Source: Stenotrophomonas sp. (lineage in GTDB: Bacteria; Pseudomonadota; Gammaproteobacteria; Xanthomonadales; Xanthomonadaceae). Taken from it: 8,014 bases of DNA. This document shows positions 1 to 5,482 of this stretch, piece by piece. The notes beneath the pieces were generated by a model, which did no database searches, was not told the DNA's origin, and worked only from the letters and a program-made list of their open reading frames with translations. Both the position numbers and the translations under genes were made by a program. Within the stretch, counting starts at the first letter, position 1. Each line of letters starts with the position of its first letter. The stretch covers positions 1-8,014 of the forward strand of contig QFOV01000157.1 of the NCBI GenBank assembly GCA_003248565.1, given 5' to 3'.

Positions 1-98
1 TGCAGGTGAACATCCGTGGCGGTCGCCTGCCGGAAGCGGATGCCAATGGTGTGCGCTATCTGCGCTTGCCGTTGGATCAGATCGGAAAGCCGCAATGA
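1..98 (+). CDS. C-terminal end of a probable metallo-beta-lactamase-fold (persulfide dioxygenase-like) protein, partial
   Basis: The frame starting at base 3 is open from the window edge to a TGA at 96-98 and gives a 31-residue tail containing VNIRGGRLPEADANG and YLRLPLDQI. Its stop overlaps the ATG of the next gene (ATGA at 95-98), so it is the upstream member of the same operon. From memory, tails of this type (GRLPE..ANG..YL.IPL) end MBL-fold hydrolases encoded next to YeeE/YedE pairs, as in the bigR/blh-type sulfide-detoxification operons of Xylella and relatives. These enzymes oxidise glutathione persulfide to sulfite in the cytoplasm. The metal-binding HxHxDH motif lies outside the window, so the family call rests on the tail and the neighbours only. 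Confidence 0.5.
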   Translation, partial: QVNIRGGRLPEADANGVRYLRLPLDQIGKPQ

Positions 99-508
99 AC
101 AGCTGGATGATGGCGCTGGCCGGTGGCGTGCTGATTGGTATCGCTGCCACCTTGCTGCTGTGGCTGACAGGGCGTATCGCCGGCATCAGCGGCATTCTTG
201 GCGGTGTGCTGATGCCGCGCAGCGGCGAGCTGGCTTGGCGCGTGGCTTTCCTGGTTGGCCTGATCGGCGCCGGCGCCGCGTATCTGTGGCTGGTACCGGG
301 TGCGTATTCGCCGCGACAGGGATTCTCGCCGTTGTTGTTGGTAGTGGCCGGCGTGTTGGTGGGTTTCGGTACGCGCATGGGCAACGGCTGTACCAGTGGC
401 CACGGTGTCTGCGGTCTGGGACGCTTGTCGATGCGTTCGTTTGCCGCGGTGTTGACCTTCATGGCAACTGCGATAGCAACTACCTACGTCGTGAGGCACC
501 TGGCATGA
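95..508 (+). CDS. YeeE/YedE family membrane protein (sulfur-compound transporter half, first subunit)
   Basis: This is a 137-residue, very hydrophobic inner-membrane protein. Membrane segments are visible at about residues 5-25, 47-67, 79-95 and 114-134, with a shorter hydrophobic stretch at 29-40. The family signature GFGTRMGNGCTSGHGVCGLG runs over residues 90-109 and is followed by RLSMRS. Its two cysteines (C99, C106) are expected to handle thiosulfate or persulfide sulfur, by analogy with the thiosulfate channel TsuA/YeeE. The length is that of the half-size proteins that occur in pairs, not of full-length YeeE. The start is set by the ATGA overlap with the upstream gene and by GGAAAG at 84-89, five bases before the ATG. 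A stop/start overlap with the next gene points to translational coupling and joint function. The sulfur substrate is inferred from the family. Confidence 0.9.
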   Translation: MNSWMMALAGGVLIGIAATLLLWLTGRIAGISGILGGVLMPRSGELAWRVAFLVGLIGAGAAYLWLVPGAYSPRQGFSPLLLVVAGVLVGFGTRMGNGCTSGHGVCGLGRLSMRSFAAVLTFMATAIATTYVVRHLA

Positions 509-933
509 GTACGTCACGCATCAGCTTGGCTGCCTTGGTTTCCGGTGCGCTGTTCGGTCTCGGCTTGGCGGTGTCAGGCATGACCGATCCGCAGCGCATC
601 CTGGGTTTTCTGGATGTGATTGGTGACTTCAATCCGGCGCTGCTGTTTGTGCTTGGCGGCGCGGTTGGGACGACGATGCTGTTGTTCCGGTTTGTTCTAC
701 GGCGGCCAACGCCGGTGTTCGCGGAGCGTATCCAGATATCGGATCTGCGCAGCATTGATCGGCCGTTGCTGATCGGTGCGGCTTTGTTCGGTATTGGCTG
801 GGGCTTGGCAGGTTATTGCCCGGGACCGGCGCTGGTCGGCCTGGGTGTGTTGTCACCGGAGACGTTGTGGTTTGTGCCGGCGATGGTGGTAGGCATGTTG
901 CTGCACAAGCTGACCAACAGAAGCAATGTGTGA
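505..933 (+). CDS. YeeE/YedE-related membrane protein, DUF6691 type (second half of the split transporter)
   Basis: This is a 142-residue membrane protein with hydrophobic segments at about 6-25, 44-64, 87-104 and 118-134. Recognisable family motifs are FGLGLAVSGMTDPQRILGFLD (residues 17-37) and GWGLAGYCPGPALVGLG (98-114). C105 in the second motif is the likely sulfur-carrying residue. It begins within the stop codon of the first YeeE half (ATGA at 505-508), and GAGG at 493-496 serves as the ribosome site eight bases upstream. The frame stays open back to base 16, but codons before 505 overlap the first YeeE gene and show no family sequence, so the internal ATG is the right start. The two halves together probably rebuild a full-length YeeE-type channel that works with the upstream persulfide enzyme; this is family inference. 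Confidence 0.9.
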   Translation: MSTSRISLAALVSGALFGLGLAVSGMTDPQRILGFLDVIGDFNPALLFVLGGAVGTTMLLFRFVLRRPTPVFAERIQISDLRSIDRPLLIGAALFGIGWGLAGYCPGPALVGLGVLSPETLWFVPAMVVGMLLHKLTNRSNV

Positions 934-934
934 T

Positions 935-975
935 CGGTGTCAGCCGCGAAGCTGACATCGGTTCCGACGTCGGAA
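935..975 (+). terminator. Paired inverted repeats just after the sulfur operon, possible terminator
   Basis: A 10-bp stem (935-944 with 951-960, one G-T pair, loop CGCGAA) begins two bases after the stop codon of the second YeeE half. It is followed at once by the perfect palindrome TTCCGACGTCGGAA (962-975). The arms can also pair differently (GACATCGG at 953-960 with CCGACGTC at 964-971, one mismatch). No clear T-run follows, only TAATT, so an intrinsic terminator is plausible but not proven. Confidence 0.4.
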
Positions 976-1030
976 TAATTGCAATCAGGAAAGCGTGGGG
1001 TTGATCCGGCCGCGGGCGGCCAGTTCGATA

Positions 1031-1057
1031 GCTTCGCGGCTTACGCCGCTCCCACAA
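1031..1057 (-). repeat. REP-type hairpin element, solitary copy
   Basis: Read on the minus strand it is TTGTGGGAGCGGCGTAAGC followed by CGCGAAGC. The stem GCGGC/GCCGC closes on a GTAA loop. The same core occurs at 4727-4753 (same strand) and at 5379-5405 (opposite strand). It sits between two convergent transcription units, a usual place for REPs in Stenotrophomonas-like genomes. The leading tetranucleotide here is GTGG rather than GTAG. Confidence 0.8.
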
Positions 1058-1073
1058 GAATGAGAAGCCTTGA

Positions 1074-1820
1074 CTACAGCGCCTGCCGCGCCGGGTCGCT
1101 CAATTCCAGTTCGCGCAGCACCACGCTGGCCTGGGTGCGGTTGCGCACGCCCAGCCGCTCGAAGATGGCGGACAGATGCGCCTTGACCGTGCGTTCCTGC
1201 ACATCAAGGCGGTCGGCGATCTGCTTGTTGAGCAGGCCTTCGGCGACCAGCGCCAGTACGCGGAACTGCTGCGGTGACAGGCTTGCCAGCCGCGCTGCCA
1301 GTTCGCTGTCATGCGTGGACGATTGCGCGCGTGATACCGAGGCGCGCAGCGCGGCCGGCAACCATTGCTCGCAGGCCATCACGCAGCGGATCGCCTCGCG
1401 CAGCTCGTTCAAGCCGGAACTCTTGGGCAGGTAGCCCGCAGCGCCATGATCAAGCGCACGCCGTACGACGCGCGGGTCGTCATTGGCCGAGACCACGATC
1501 ACCGCCACGCCAGGATGCTGGGCACGGATCGCGGCCAGCCCGGCCAGACCATGATTGCCCGGCATATGCAGGTCGAGCAGGATCAGGTCGGTATCCGGCG
1601 CGGCGTCCAGTGCGGCCAACACGCCTTCCAGTGACTCGGCTTCACGCACCGATAGATCGCTGACCGCCTCGCTGGCAGCCTGCCGCAGGGCGGCACGGAA
1701 CAGGGGATGGTCATCGGCAATCAACAGGCTGGGCATGGCAGTGCTAACTGGCTGGAAGGAAGCGGGTGCGGGCTGCTCGGCAGCATGCACCCGGGGCAGT
1801 ATGCCGTGGATTTCAGCCAT
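1074..1820 (-). CDS. Two-component response regulator, NarL/FixJ (LuxR-type HTH) family
   Basis: This is a 248-residue protein with a receiver domain at about 30-148 and a LuxR-type helix-turn-helix at about 180-238. Receiver landmarks are the acidic pair D36/D37 (LIADDHPLF), the phospho-acceptor D83 (LILLDLHMPG), S111 (VVSAND) and K133 (YLPKSS). The DNA-binding domain has LSPQQFRVLALVAEGLLNKQ and ERTVKAHLSAIFERLGVRNR. The overall type resembles the ErbR/CrbR/AgmR regulators of small-carbon metabolism (a similarity recalled, not searched). It lies 27 bases downstream of bdhA on the same strand, so the two are probably co-transcribed, and the regulator may control the hydroxybutyrate genes. 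AGGAGG (1835-1830, nine bases before the ATG) supports the start at 1820, giving a 28-residue Ala/Pro-rich leader ahead of the receiver. A start at M29 (1736) would match the usual family length but has no visible ribosome site. No sensor kinase is in the window. Confidence 0.92.
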   Translation of the reverse strand: MAEIHGILPRVHAAEQPAPASFQPVSTAMPSLLIADDHPLFRAALRQAASEAVSDLSVREAESLEGVLAALDAAPDTDLILLDLHMPGNHGLAGLAAIRAQHPGVAVIVVSANDDPRVVRRALDHGAAGYLPKSSGLNELREAIRCVMACEQWLPAALRASVSRAQSSTHDSELAARLASLSPQQFRVLALVAEGLLNKQIADRLDVQERTVKAHLSAIFERLGVRNRTQASVVLRELELSDPARQAL

Positions 1821-1847
1821 TGCCCGCTTCCTCCTGCATTTCCAGAC

Positions 1848-2645
1848 TTACTGCGCGGTCCAGCCGCCGTCCATCGGCATCGCCGCGCCGGTCAGGTTGT
1901 GCGCCTCGCGGCGGCACAGCCACACCACCATCGCGCCGATGTCTTCCGGCAGCGACATGCGCTGGCTGGGCTGCTTTTCTTCCAGCAGGGCGCGCACGCC
2001 GTCGTCGCGGCTGCCGCCATTGCGGTGGGCCTGGATCTGCGGCTCGATCAACGGGGTTTCCACCCAGCCCGGGCACACGCAGTTGACGGTGACGCCACCG
2101 CTGTCACGGCTGCCAGCAGCGGCATATTCCAACGCGGCGACCTTGCTCAGGCCGACGATGCCGAACTTGCTGGCCACATAAGGAGCCTTGTTTTTGGAGG
2201 CGACCAGGCCGTGCACCGAGGCGATGTTGACCACCCGGCCATAGCCGCGCTCGGCCATGCCAGGCAGCGCCTGCTGCATGGTGTGGAAGGCCGCGCTGAG
2301 GTTGATAGCGATGATGTCGTCCCACTTCTGCGGCGGCTGTTCTGCCAACGGCGCGGCGTGCTGGATGCCGGCGCAGTTCACCAGGATGTCGATGTTGCCC
2401 CAGGCCTGCACAGCTTCAAGCATGTGCGCGATCTGGTCGGGCTTGCGCAGGTCGGCATCGAAGTGCTGCGACTCGCTGCCTGCATCGGTGACGCTCTTCA
2501 GCGCCGCCTCGATCTGCTCGGCGCTGCCGAGGCCATTGATGGCCACGCGCGCGCCGGCGCTGGCCAGGGCCTGGGCGATGGCCAGGCCGATGCCGGAGGT
2601 ACTGCCGGTCACCAGTGCGGTGCGGCCTTGCAGGAAGCGGTCCAT
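1848..2645 (-). CDS. bdhA: D-3-hydroxybutyrate dehydrogenase (short-chain dehydrogenase/reductase)
   Basis: It catalyses NAD-linked oxidation of (R)-3-hydroxybutyrate to acetoacetate in the cytosol. The 265-residue protein is a classical SDR: cofactor motif TGSTSGIG at 13-20, NCAG at 90-93, and the catalytic set N115, S143, Y156 and K160. What narrows it to hydroxybutyrate dehydrogenase is IASVHGLVAS.NKAPYVASK (141-160) and CPGWVETPL (191-199). Q95, H145, K153, W194 and Q203 occupy places where, as I recall, the Pseudomonas enzyme contacts the substrate carboxylate. Compared with the usual enzyme of about 256-261 residues it has a short extra stretch near 177-184 (AGSRDSGG) before the VTVN strand. 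The start is well supported: GGAG (2655-2652) lies six bases before the ATG. It leads the operon that includes the response regulator and is divergent from the oligomer hydrolase that would supply its substrate. Confidence 0.93.
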   Translation of the reverse strand: MDRFLQGRTALVTGSTSGIGLAIAQALASAGARVAINGLGSAEQIEAALKSVTDAGSESQHFDADLRKPDQIAHMLEAVQAWGNIDILVNCAGIQHAAPLAEQPPQKWDDIIAINLSAAFHTMQQALPGMAERGYGRVVNIASVHGLVASKNKAPYVASKFGIVGLSKVAALEYAAAGSRDSGGVTVNCVCPGWVETPLIEPQIQAHRNGGSRDDGVRALLEEKQPSQRMSLPEDIGAMVVWLCRREAHNLTGAAMPMDGGWTAQ

Positions 2646-2682
2646 GGGGAACTCCGATTGTTGCTTTGGGGGATGGTGGAAA

Positions 2683-2752
2683 CCTAGCAGCCGTGGCGCT
2701 AAAAGCGTGTGGTACTTAAGTACGATGAGCCGGGTACTGCGGCTCTGCTAGG
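2683..2752. promoter_or_regulatory. Dyad-symmetric divergent promoter between bdhA and the oligomer hydrolase
   Basis: The 115-base gap holds two copies of CTGCTAGG in opposite orientation: 2745-2752 on the plus strand and 2690-2683 on the minus strand. Each contains TGCTAG, a fair match to a -10 box. Their midpoint is 2717.5, exactly the centre of the palindrome at 2712-2723. Seventeen bases upstream of each TGCTAG there is no good -35 box (CGATGA for plus, CCACAC for minus). Predicted transcription starts would be near 2758 (plus) and 2677 (minus), placing the palindrome about 41 bases upstream of each, the usual place for an activator that replaces the -35 contact. The plus transcript would begin only about three bases before its ATG. 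All promoter assignments are inferred from sequence. Confidence 0.55.
2712..2723. promoter_or_regulatory. Perfect 12-bp palindrome GTACTTAAGTAC, candidate operator
   Basis: It is a perfect 6+6 palindrome in the middle of the divergent promoter. A further GTACT half-site occurs at 2734-2738, 22 bases from the first one and so on the same helix face. Palindromes of this size suit dimeric LuxR-type regulators, and one is encoded in the bdhA operon, so binding by that protein is the simplest guess. A TetR- or LysR-type regulator encoded elsewhere cannot be excluded. Confidence 0.55.
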
Positions 2753-2760
2753 GTGCGTCC

Positions 2761-4593
2761 ATGAGCCAATCCCTACTGCGCGCCGCCTGCGGCCTATTCG
2801 TCGGACTGAGCCTGGCCTCCTGTGCCAGCGGCCCAGCATCCAAGTCCGTGGAGCCTTCCATGTTCAGCAACGAACTCCGCAGCGAACACCGCGGCAGTGA
2901 CGACCTGCTTACCGCCGGGCTTGGTCTGGCCGGCCTGCGCAGCATGGCGCCGCCGGCATTCGCCGACGCCAGTGCGCCGACCGTCGATGAACTGCGTCGC
3001 CGGGCGATGTGGGGCAGCTGGCGCGGTATTGCCGACCTCTCTCCCGGCGGTGGCTACGGTGAATTGTTCGGCAGCCTGCAGAGCGTGCCCGGCCGGGAGT
3101 ATTCGGCGTTCGCGCGCCTGCCCGGTGCCAAGCAGCCGCACCGCGTGCTGGCGCAGATTCCAGACAACTTCGATACCGGCAAGCGCTGCGTGCTGGTCGC
3201 ACCGGCGTCGGGCTCGCGCGGTATCTATGGCGCCGTCTCGGTCGCCGCTGCCTGGGGCCTGCCCAAGGGCTGTGCCGTGGTCTATACCGACAAGGGCGCG
3301 GGCAGCGATTATTACGATCTGAACGCGCAGGTGGGCGTGCGTGCCAATGGCACGGTCGGTGCCTTGGGTGAAGTGAGTGACCTTGCCTTCGTGCCGGACG
3401 CGCCAATCAACGCCTCGGGCGTGGCGTTCAAGCATGCGCACTCCAAGGACAACCCGGAGGCTGATTGGGGCCGCCACGTAAAGCAGGCCGCCGAGTTCGC
3501 ATTGCTGGCGTTGGCAGAGGCCTATCCGCAGGCTGCGCCTTTCACGTTTGAGAACACCCGCATCATCGCCGTTGGCATTTCCAACGGTGGCGGCGCGGTG
3601 CTGCGTGCGGCCGAGCTCGAGGGCGATTGGCTGGACGCTGTGGTGGCCGGCGAGCCCAGCATCTATTCCAGCGGCCCGGGTGCACGTGCGCTGTACGACT
3701 ACAGCACCGAAGCGGCGCTGCTGATGCCGTGCGCGCAGCTGCACATGAGCAACCTGCCGCAGCCGCCGCTGACGGCTGCGTTGCAGGCCGGCGCGGCTGT
3801 GCGCTGCGCGACGCTGGCGGCGGAAGGTGTTATCAGCGGTGCGACCCCGGCTGCGCAGGCCAAATCGGCGTACGACCTGATGCTGAGCAAGGGCTGGACC
3901 GACGCATCGCTGCGTGCGGGTGCCTTGTCCACCGGCTTCGATCTGTGGCGCGCGATCGCCGCGACCTATGCCTCGGCTTATGGACGCTATGGCGTGGGCG
4001 AGCATCCCTGCGGTTTCAACTTTGCGGCACAGAACCCGGATTTCTCGCCGCGCGCCGCGACCGCCGTCGAACGTGCGGCGTGGATCTCCGATGGCAGCGG
4101 TATTCCGCCGGGCGCAGGCGTTGGCCTGCTCGACAGCAAGGTCGCCTTGCCCGACCTGACCTATGCCGGCCTGAAATGCCTGCGTGGACTGTGGGACGGG
4201 CAGGGCGAAGACGCCAGGCGTGTGCAGGCCGGTATCCAGGCCACCCATGCTGGTTTGCCGCGCAAGGGTCTGCCGGTGATGGTGGTGCACGGTGCTGACG
4301 ATGGTCTGATTCCGCCGGCTTTCAGCAGCGCGCCGTATGCGGCTGCAGCGAAGGCTGCTGGGCGTGAGGTGAGCTATTGGAAGGTGCAGAACGTGCAGCA
4401 CTTCGATGGTTTCCTCGGCCTGCCGGATTACGGCTCGCGTTACCTGCCGTTGTTGCCGTACGTGTACGAGGCGCTGGATCGGGTGCAGGCGCGTCTGGAC
4501 AAGGGCACGGCGTTGCCGGCCGATGCGATGATTGCGACCACGCCGAGGGCGGGCAAGCCGCTGACGGCGGAGAACCTGGCGATGCCGAAGTAG
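2761..4593 (+). CDS. Lipoprotein D-(-)-3-hydroxybutyrate oligomer hydrolase (3HBOH family)
   Basis: It hydrolyses short 3-hydroxybutyrate oligomers, intermediates of poly-3-hydroxybutyrate breakdown, to the monomer. The 610-residue protein starts with a signal peptide whose lipobox LASC ends at C21, so it should be exported and lipid-anchored in the periplasm or outer membrane. The body is an alpha/beta hydrolase of the 3HBOH family. The nucleophile elbow VGISNGGG places the catalytic serine at S274; the probable acid is D513 or D514 in VVHGADDGLIPP, and the probable histidine is H547 in QNVQHFDGF. Further family stretches are LVAPASGSRGIYGAVSVAA (145-163) and VVYTDKGAGSDYYD (173-186). A weak AGGG lies seven bases before the ATG but overlaps the presumed -10 box. 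The gene is divergent from bdhA, which uses its product. The Ser is secure; the other triad members are inferred from position and motif. Confidence 0.9.
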   Translation: MSQSLLRAACGLFVGLSLASCASGPASKSVEPSMFSNELRSEHRGSDDLLTAGLGLAGLRSMAPPAFADASAPTVDELRRRAMWGSWRGIADLSPGGGYGELFGSLQSVPGREYSAFARLPGAKQPHRVLAQIPDNFDTGKRCVLVAPASGSRGIYGAVSVAAAWGLPKGCAVVYTDKGAGSDYYDLNAQVGVRANGTVGALGEVSDLAFVPDAPINASGVAFKHAHSKDNPEADWGRHVKQAAEFALLALAEAYPQAAPFTFENTRIIAVGISNGGGAVLRAAELEGDWLDAVVAGEPSIYSSGPGARALYDYSTEAALLMPCAQLHMSNLPQPPLTAALQAGAAVRCATLAAEGVISGATPAAQAKSAYDLMLSKGWTDASLRAGALSTGFDLWRAIAATYASAYGRYGVGEHPCGFNFAAQNPDFSPRAATAVERAAWISDGSGIPPGAGVGLLDSKVALPDLTYAGLKCLRGLWDGQGEDARRVQAGIQATHAGLPRKGLPVMVVHGADDGLIPPAFSSAPYAAAAKAAGREVSYWKVQNVQHFDGFLGLPDYGSRYLPLLPYVYEALDRVQARLDKGTALPADAMIATTPRAGKPLTAENLAMPK

Positions 4594-4602
4594 AAGCTTC
4601 TA
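4591..4602. repeat. 12-bp palindrome containing the oligomer-hydrolase stop codon
   Basis: TAGAAGCTTCTA reads the same on both strands, and its first three bases are the stop codon. It abuts the first G-rich hairpin unit and may be the outer edge of that repeat. No function can be assigned. Confidence 0.5.
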
Positions 4603-4603
4603 C

Positions 4604-4649
4604 TCCCTCCCTTTTGCGCAGCAAAGTGGAGGGTTGGGGAGGGGTTGCT
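4604..4649 (+). repeat. G-rich hairpin repeat, partial unit C (no REP attached)
   Basis: CCCTCCCTTTTGC (4605-4617) pairs with GCAAAGTGGAGGG (4621-4633) across a GCA loop, followed by TTGGGGAGGGGTTGC. It is a head-to-tail partial copy of the first half of the element at 4652-4752 and has the same inner stem as the inverted copy at 5380-5480. It lies 11 bases after the oligomer-hydrolase stop and could end that transcript, though no T-run follows. Confidence 0.75.
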
Positions 4650-4651
4650 TT

Positions 4652-4752
4652 GAGCCCCCTCCATTTGCCGAAGGCAAGGGGAGGGCTGGGGAGGGGTTGT
4701 TGTTGCTCTGCGCTGCTGGCTCTGTGGCTTCGCGGCTTACGCCGCTCCCACA
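4652..4752 (+). repeat. Composite hairpin plus REP element, left arm (unit A) flanking hutD
   Basis: The first part is a hairpin: CCCTCCATTTGCC (4657-4669) with GGCAAGGGGAGGG (4673-4685), loop GAA. Next comes CTGGGGAGGGGTTG, a spacer, and a REP core at 4727-4753 on the minus strand (GTGG-type head). The whole 101-bp unit aligns without gaps to the reverse complement of 5380-5480, with about 85 identical positions counted by eye. The 40 bases from 4753 to the hutD start hold no clear ribosome site or promoter. Confidence 0.85.
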
Positions 4753-4792
4753 AAAGAAGCAGCCATCCGCGCGCTGATGGCATCATTGCCGG

Positions 4793-5395
4793 ATGCACAC
4801 ATTGAACTCTCCTTCCCGCGTCATCCCGTCGGCCCTCTACCAGCGCGAGCGCTGGCGCAATGGTCTGGGCTGGACGCGCGAGATCCTGCGTCTGCCGGAG
4901 CAGGGCGATTGGCAGCTGCGTTTGTCGATCGCCGAGATCGAACAGGACGCGGCCTTCTCCGCCTTCCCCGGTGTCGAACGTGAGCTTGTATTGCTGCAGG
5001 GCGAAGGCCTGCGCCTGCGTTTTGCCGATGGCCGTTGCGAAACCCTGCTGCCGCCGTATCAGCGCCTGCGCTTCGCTGGCGAGGCGGAGCTGGTGGGTGA
5101 ACTGGTCGATGGCGTGACCCAGGATTTCAACCTGATGTGGCGGCGTGAGGCGCTGCAAGCCGAGCTGCTACATCGCCCCTTGGTTGGCAACATGTTGTTC
5201 TTCACCGAGCCGCAGGCGGCGTGGGCGATCCATCTATTGGCTGGGCAGGCCGAATTCGAGGGTGGTGTGCTGCCGGCAATGTCGGCGGGTGATACCGCGT
5301 GGTTGGCTGCCGGTGCAAGGCAGCGCTACAGGCTCAGTGGCGGCGGAGAGTTGCTGGCGATAAAGGTGGCCCCGGCAGTTGTAGGAGCGGCGTAA
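4793..5395 (+). CDS. hutD: HutD/Ves family cupin protein
   Basis: This is a 200-residue protein of the HutD/Ves family, small cytosolic proteins with a double-cupin fold. In Pseudomonas, HutD is encoded with histidine-use (hut) genes and is thought to act as a governor on that pathway; its biochemistry is unsettled. Family signatures are WRNGLGWTREI (21-31), FSAFPGVERELVLLQGEG (55-72) and the QDFNLMWRR segment (110-118). The family usually shows WKNGGG; here the middle glycine is leucine. No hut genes are adjacent, so the gene is an orphan here and any histidine link is inference. The gene is bracketed by inverted composite repeats, and the right-hand REP supplies the last four residues (V-G-A-A) and the TAA stop at 5393-5395. 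The ATG has no clear Shine-Dalgarno sequence, but the next in-frame ATG would remove the conserved core. Confidence 0.88.
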   Translation: MHTLNSPSRVIPSALYQRERWRNGLGWTREILRLPEQGDWQLRLSIAEIEQDAAFSAFPGVERELVLLQGEGLRLRFADGRCETLLPPYQRLRFAGEAELVGELVDGVTQDFNLMWRREALQAELLHRPLVGNMLFFTEPQAAWAIHLLAGQAEFEGGVLPAMSAGDTAWLAAGARQRYRLSGGGELLAIKVAPAVVGAA

Positions 5396-5480
5396 GCCGC
5401 GAAGCCACAGAGCCAACAGCGCAAGGCGACGGCAACCCCTCCCCAACCCTCCCCTTTGCTGCGCAAAAGGGAGGGGGCAG
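5380..5480 (-). repeat. Composite hairpin plus REP element, right arm (unit B), overlapping the end of hutD
   Basis: This is the inverted partner of 4652-4752. On the plus strand it begins with the REP head GTAGGAGCGGCGTAAGCCGC (5381-5400), which carries the canonical GTAG tetranucleotide. It continues through CCACAGAGCC and CCCCTCCCCAACC to the hairpin at 5447-5475. The REP hairpin loop GTAA (5392-5395) contains the hutD stop codon. The element fills the space between the convergent hutD and flavoprotein genes. Confidence 0.88.
5447..5475. terminator. Strong GC hairpin between convergent genes, possible bidirectional terminator
   Basis: CCCTCCCCTTTGC pairs with GCAAAAGGGAGGG around a TGC loop: 13 bp with one mismatch. 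It ends eight bases before the flavoprotein stop codon and lies about 50 bases after hutD, so it could stop transcription from both sides. There is no T-run, so termination is inferred from position and stem strength only. Confidence 0.4.
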
Positions 5481-5482
5481 AG

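Noticed and set aside
16..933. A 305-residue frame running into the second YeeE half, suggesting a longer fused protein.
   Set aside because: Codons before 505 are the alternate frame of the first YeeE gene, Arg/Trp/Cys-rich with no family motif. The ATGA overlap gives a natural start at 505.
1707..2687. A 326-residue plus-strand frame opposite bdhA and the response regulator.
   Set aside because: It is antisense to two well-identified genes, with low-complexity His/Ala/Gly-rich composition and no domain or ribosome site.
2794..4401. A 535-residue open frame on the minus strand opposite the oligomer hydrolase.
   Set aside because: It is a shadow of a high-GC gene: Arg/His/Gln-rich, no recognisable domain, and fully antisense to a gene with clear catalytic motifs.
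4604..4760. Repeats considered as a CRISPR array or as insertion-sequence terminal repeats.
   Set aside because: Units are not evenly spaced with unique spacers, and no transposase or target duplication is visible. The hairpin-plus-REP structure explains them better.
4322..5158. A minus-strand frame of 278 residues spanning the repeats and hutD.
   Set aside because: It crosses non-coding hairpin repeats, and the part opposite hutD is a shadow frame; no domain seen.
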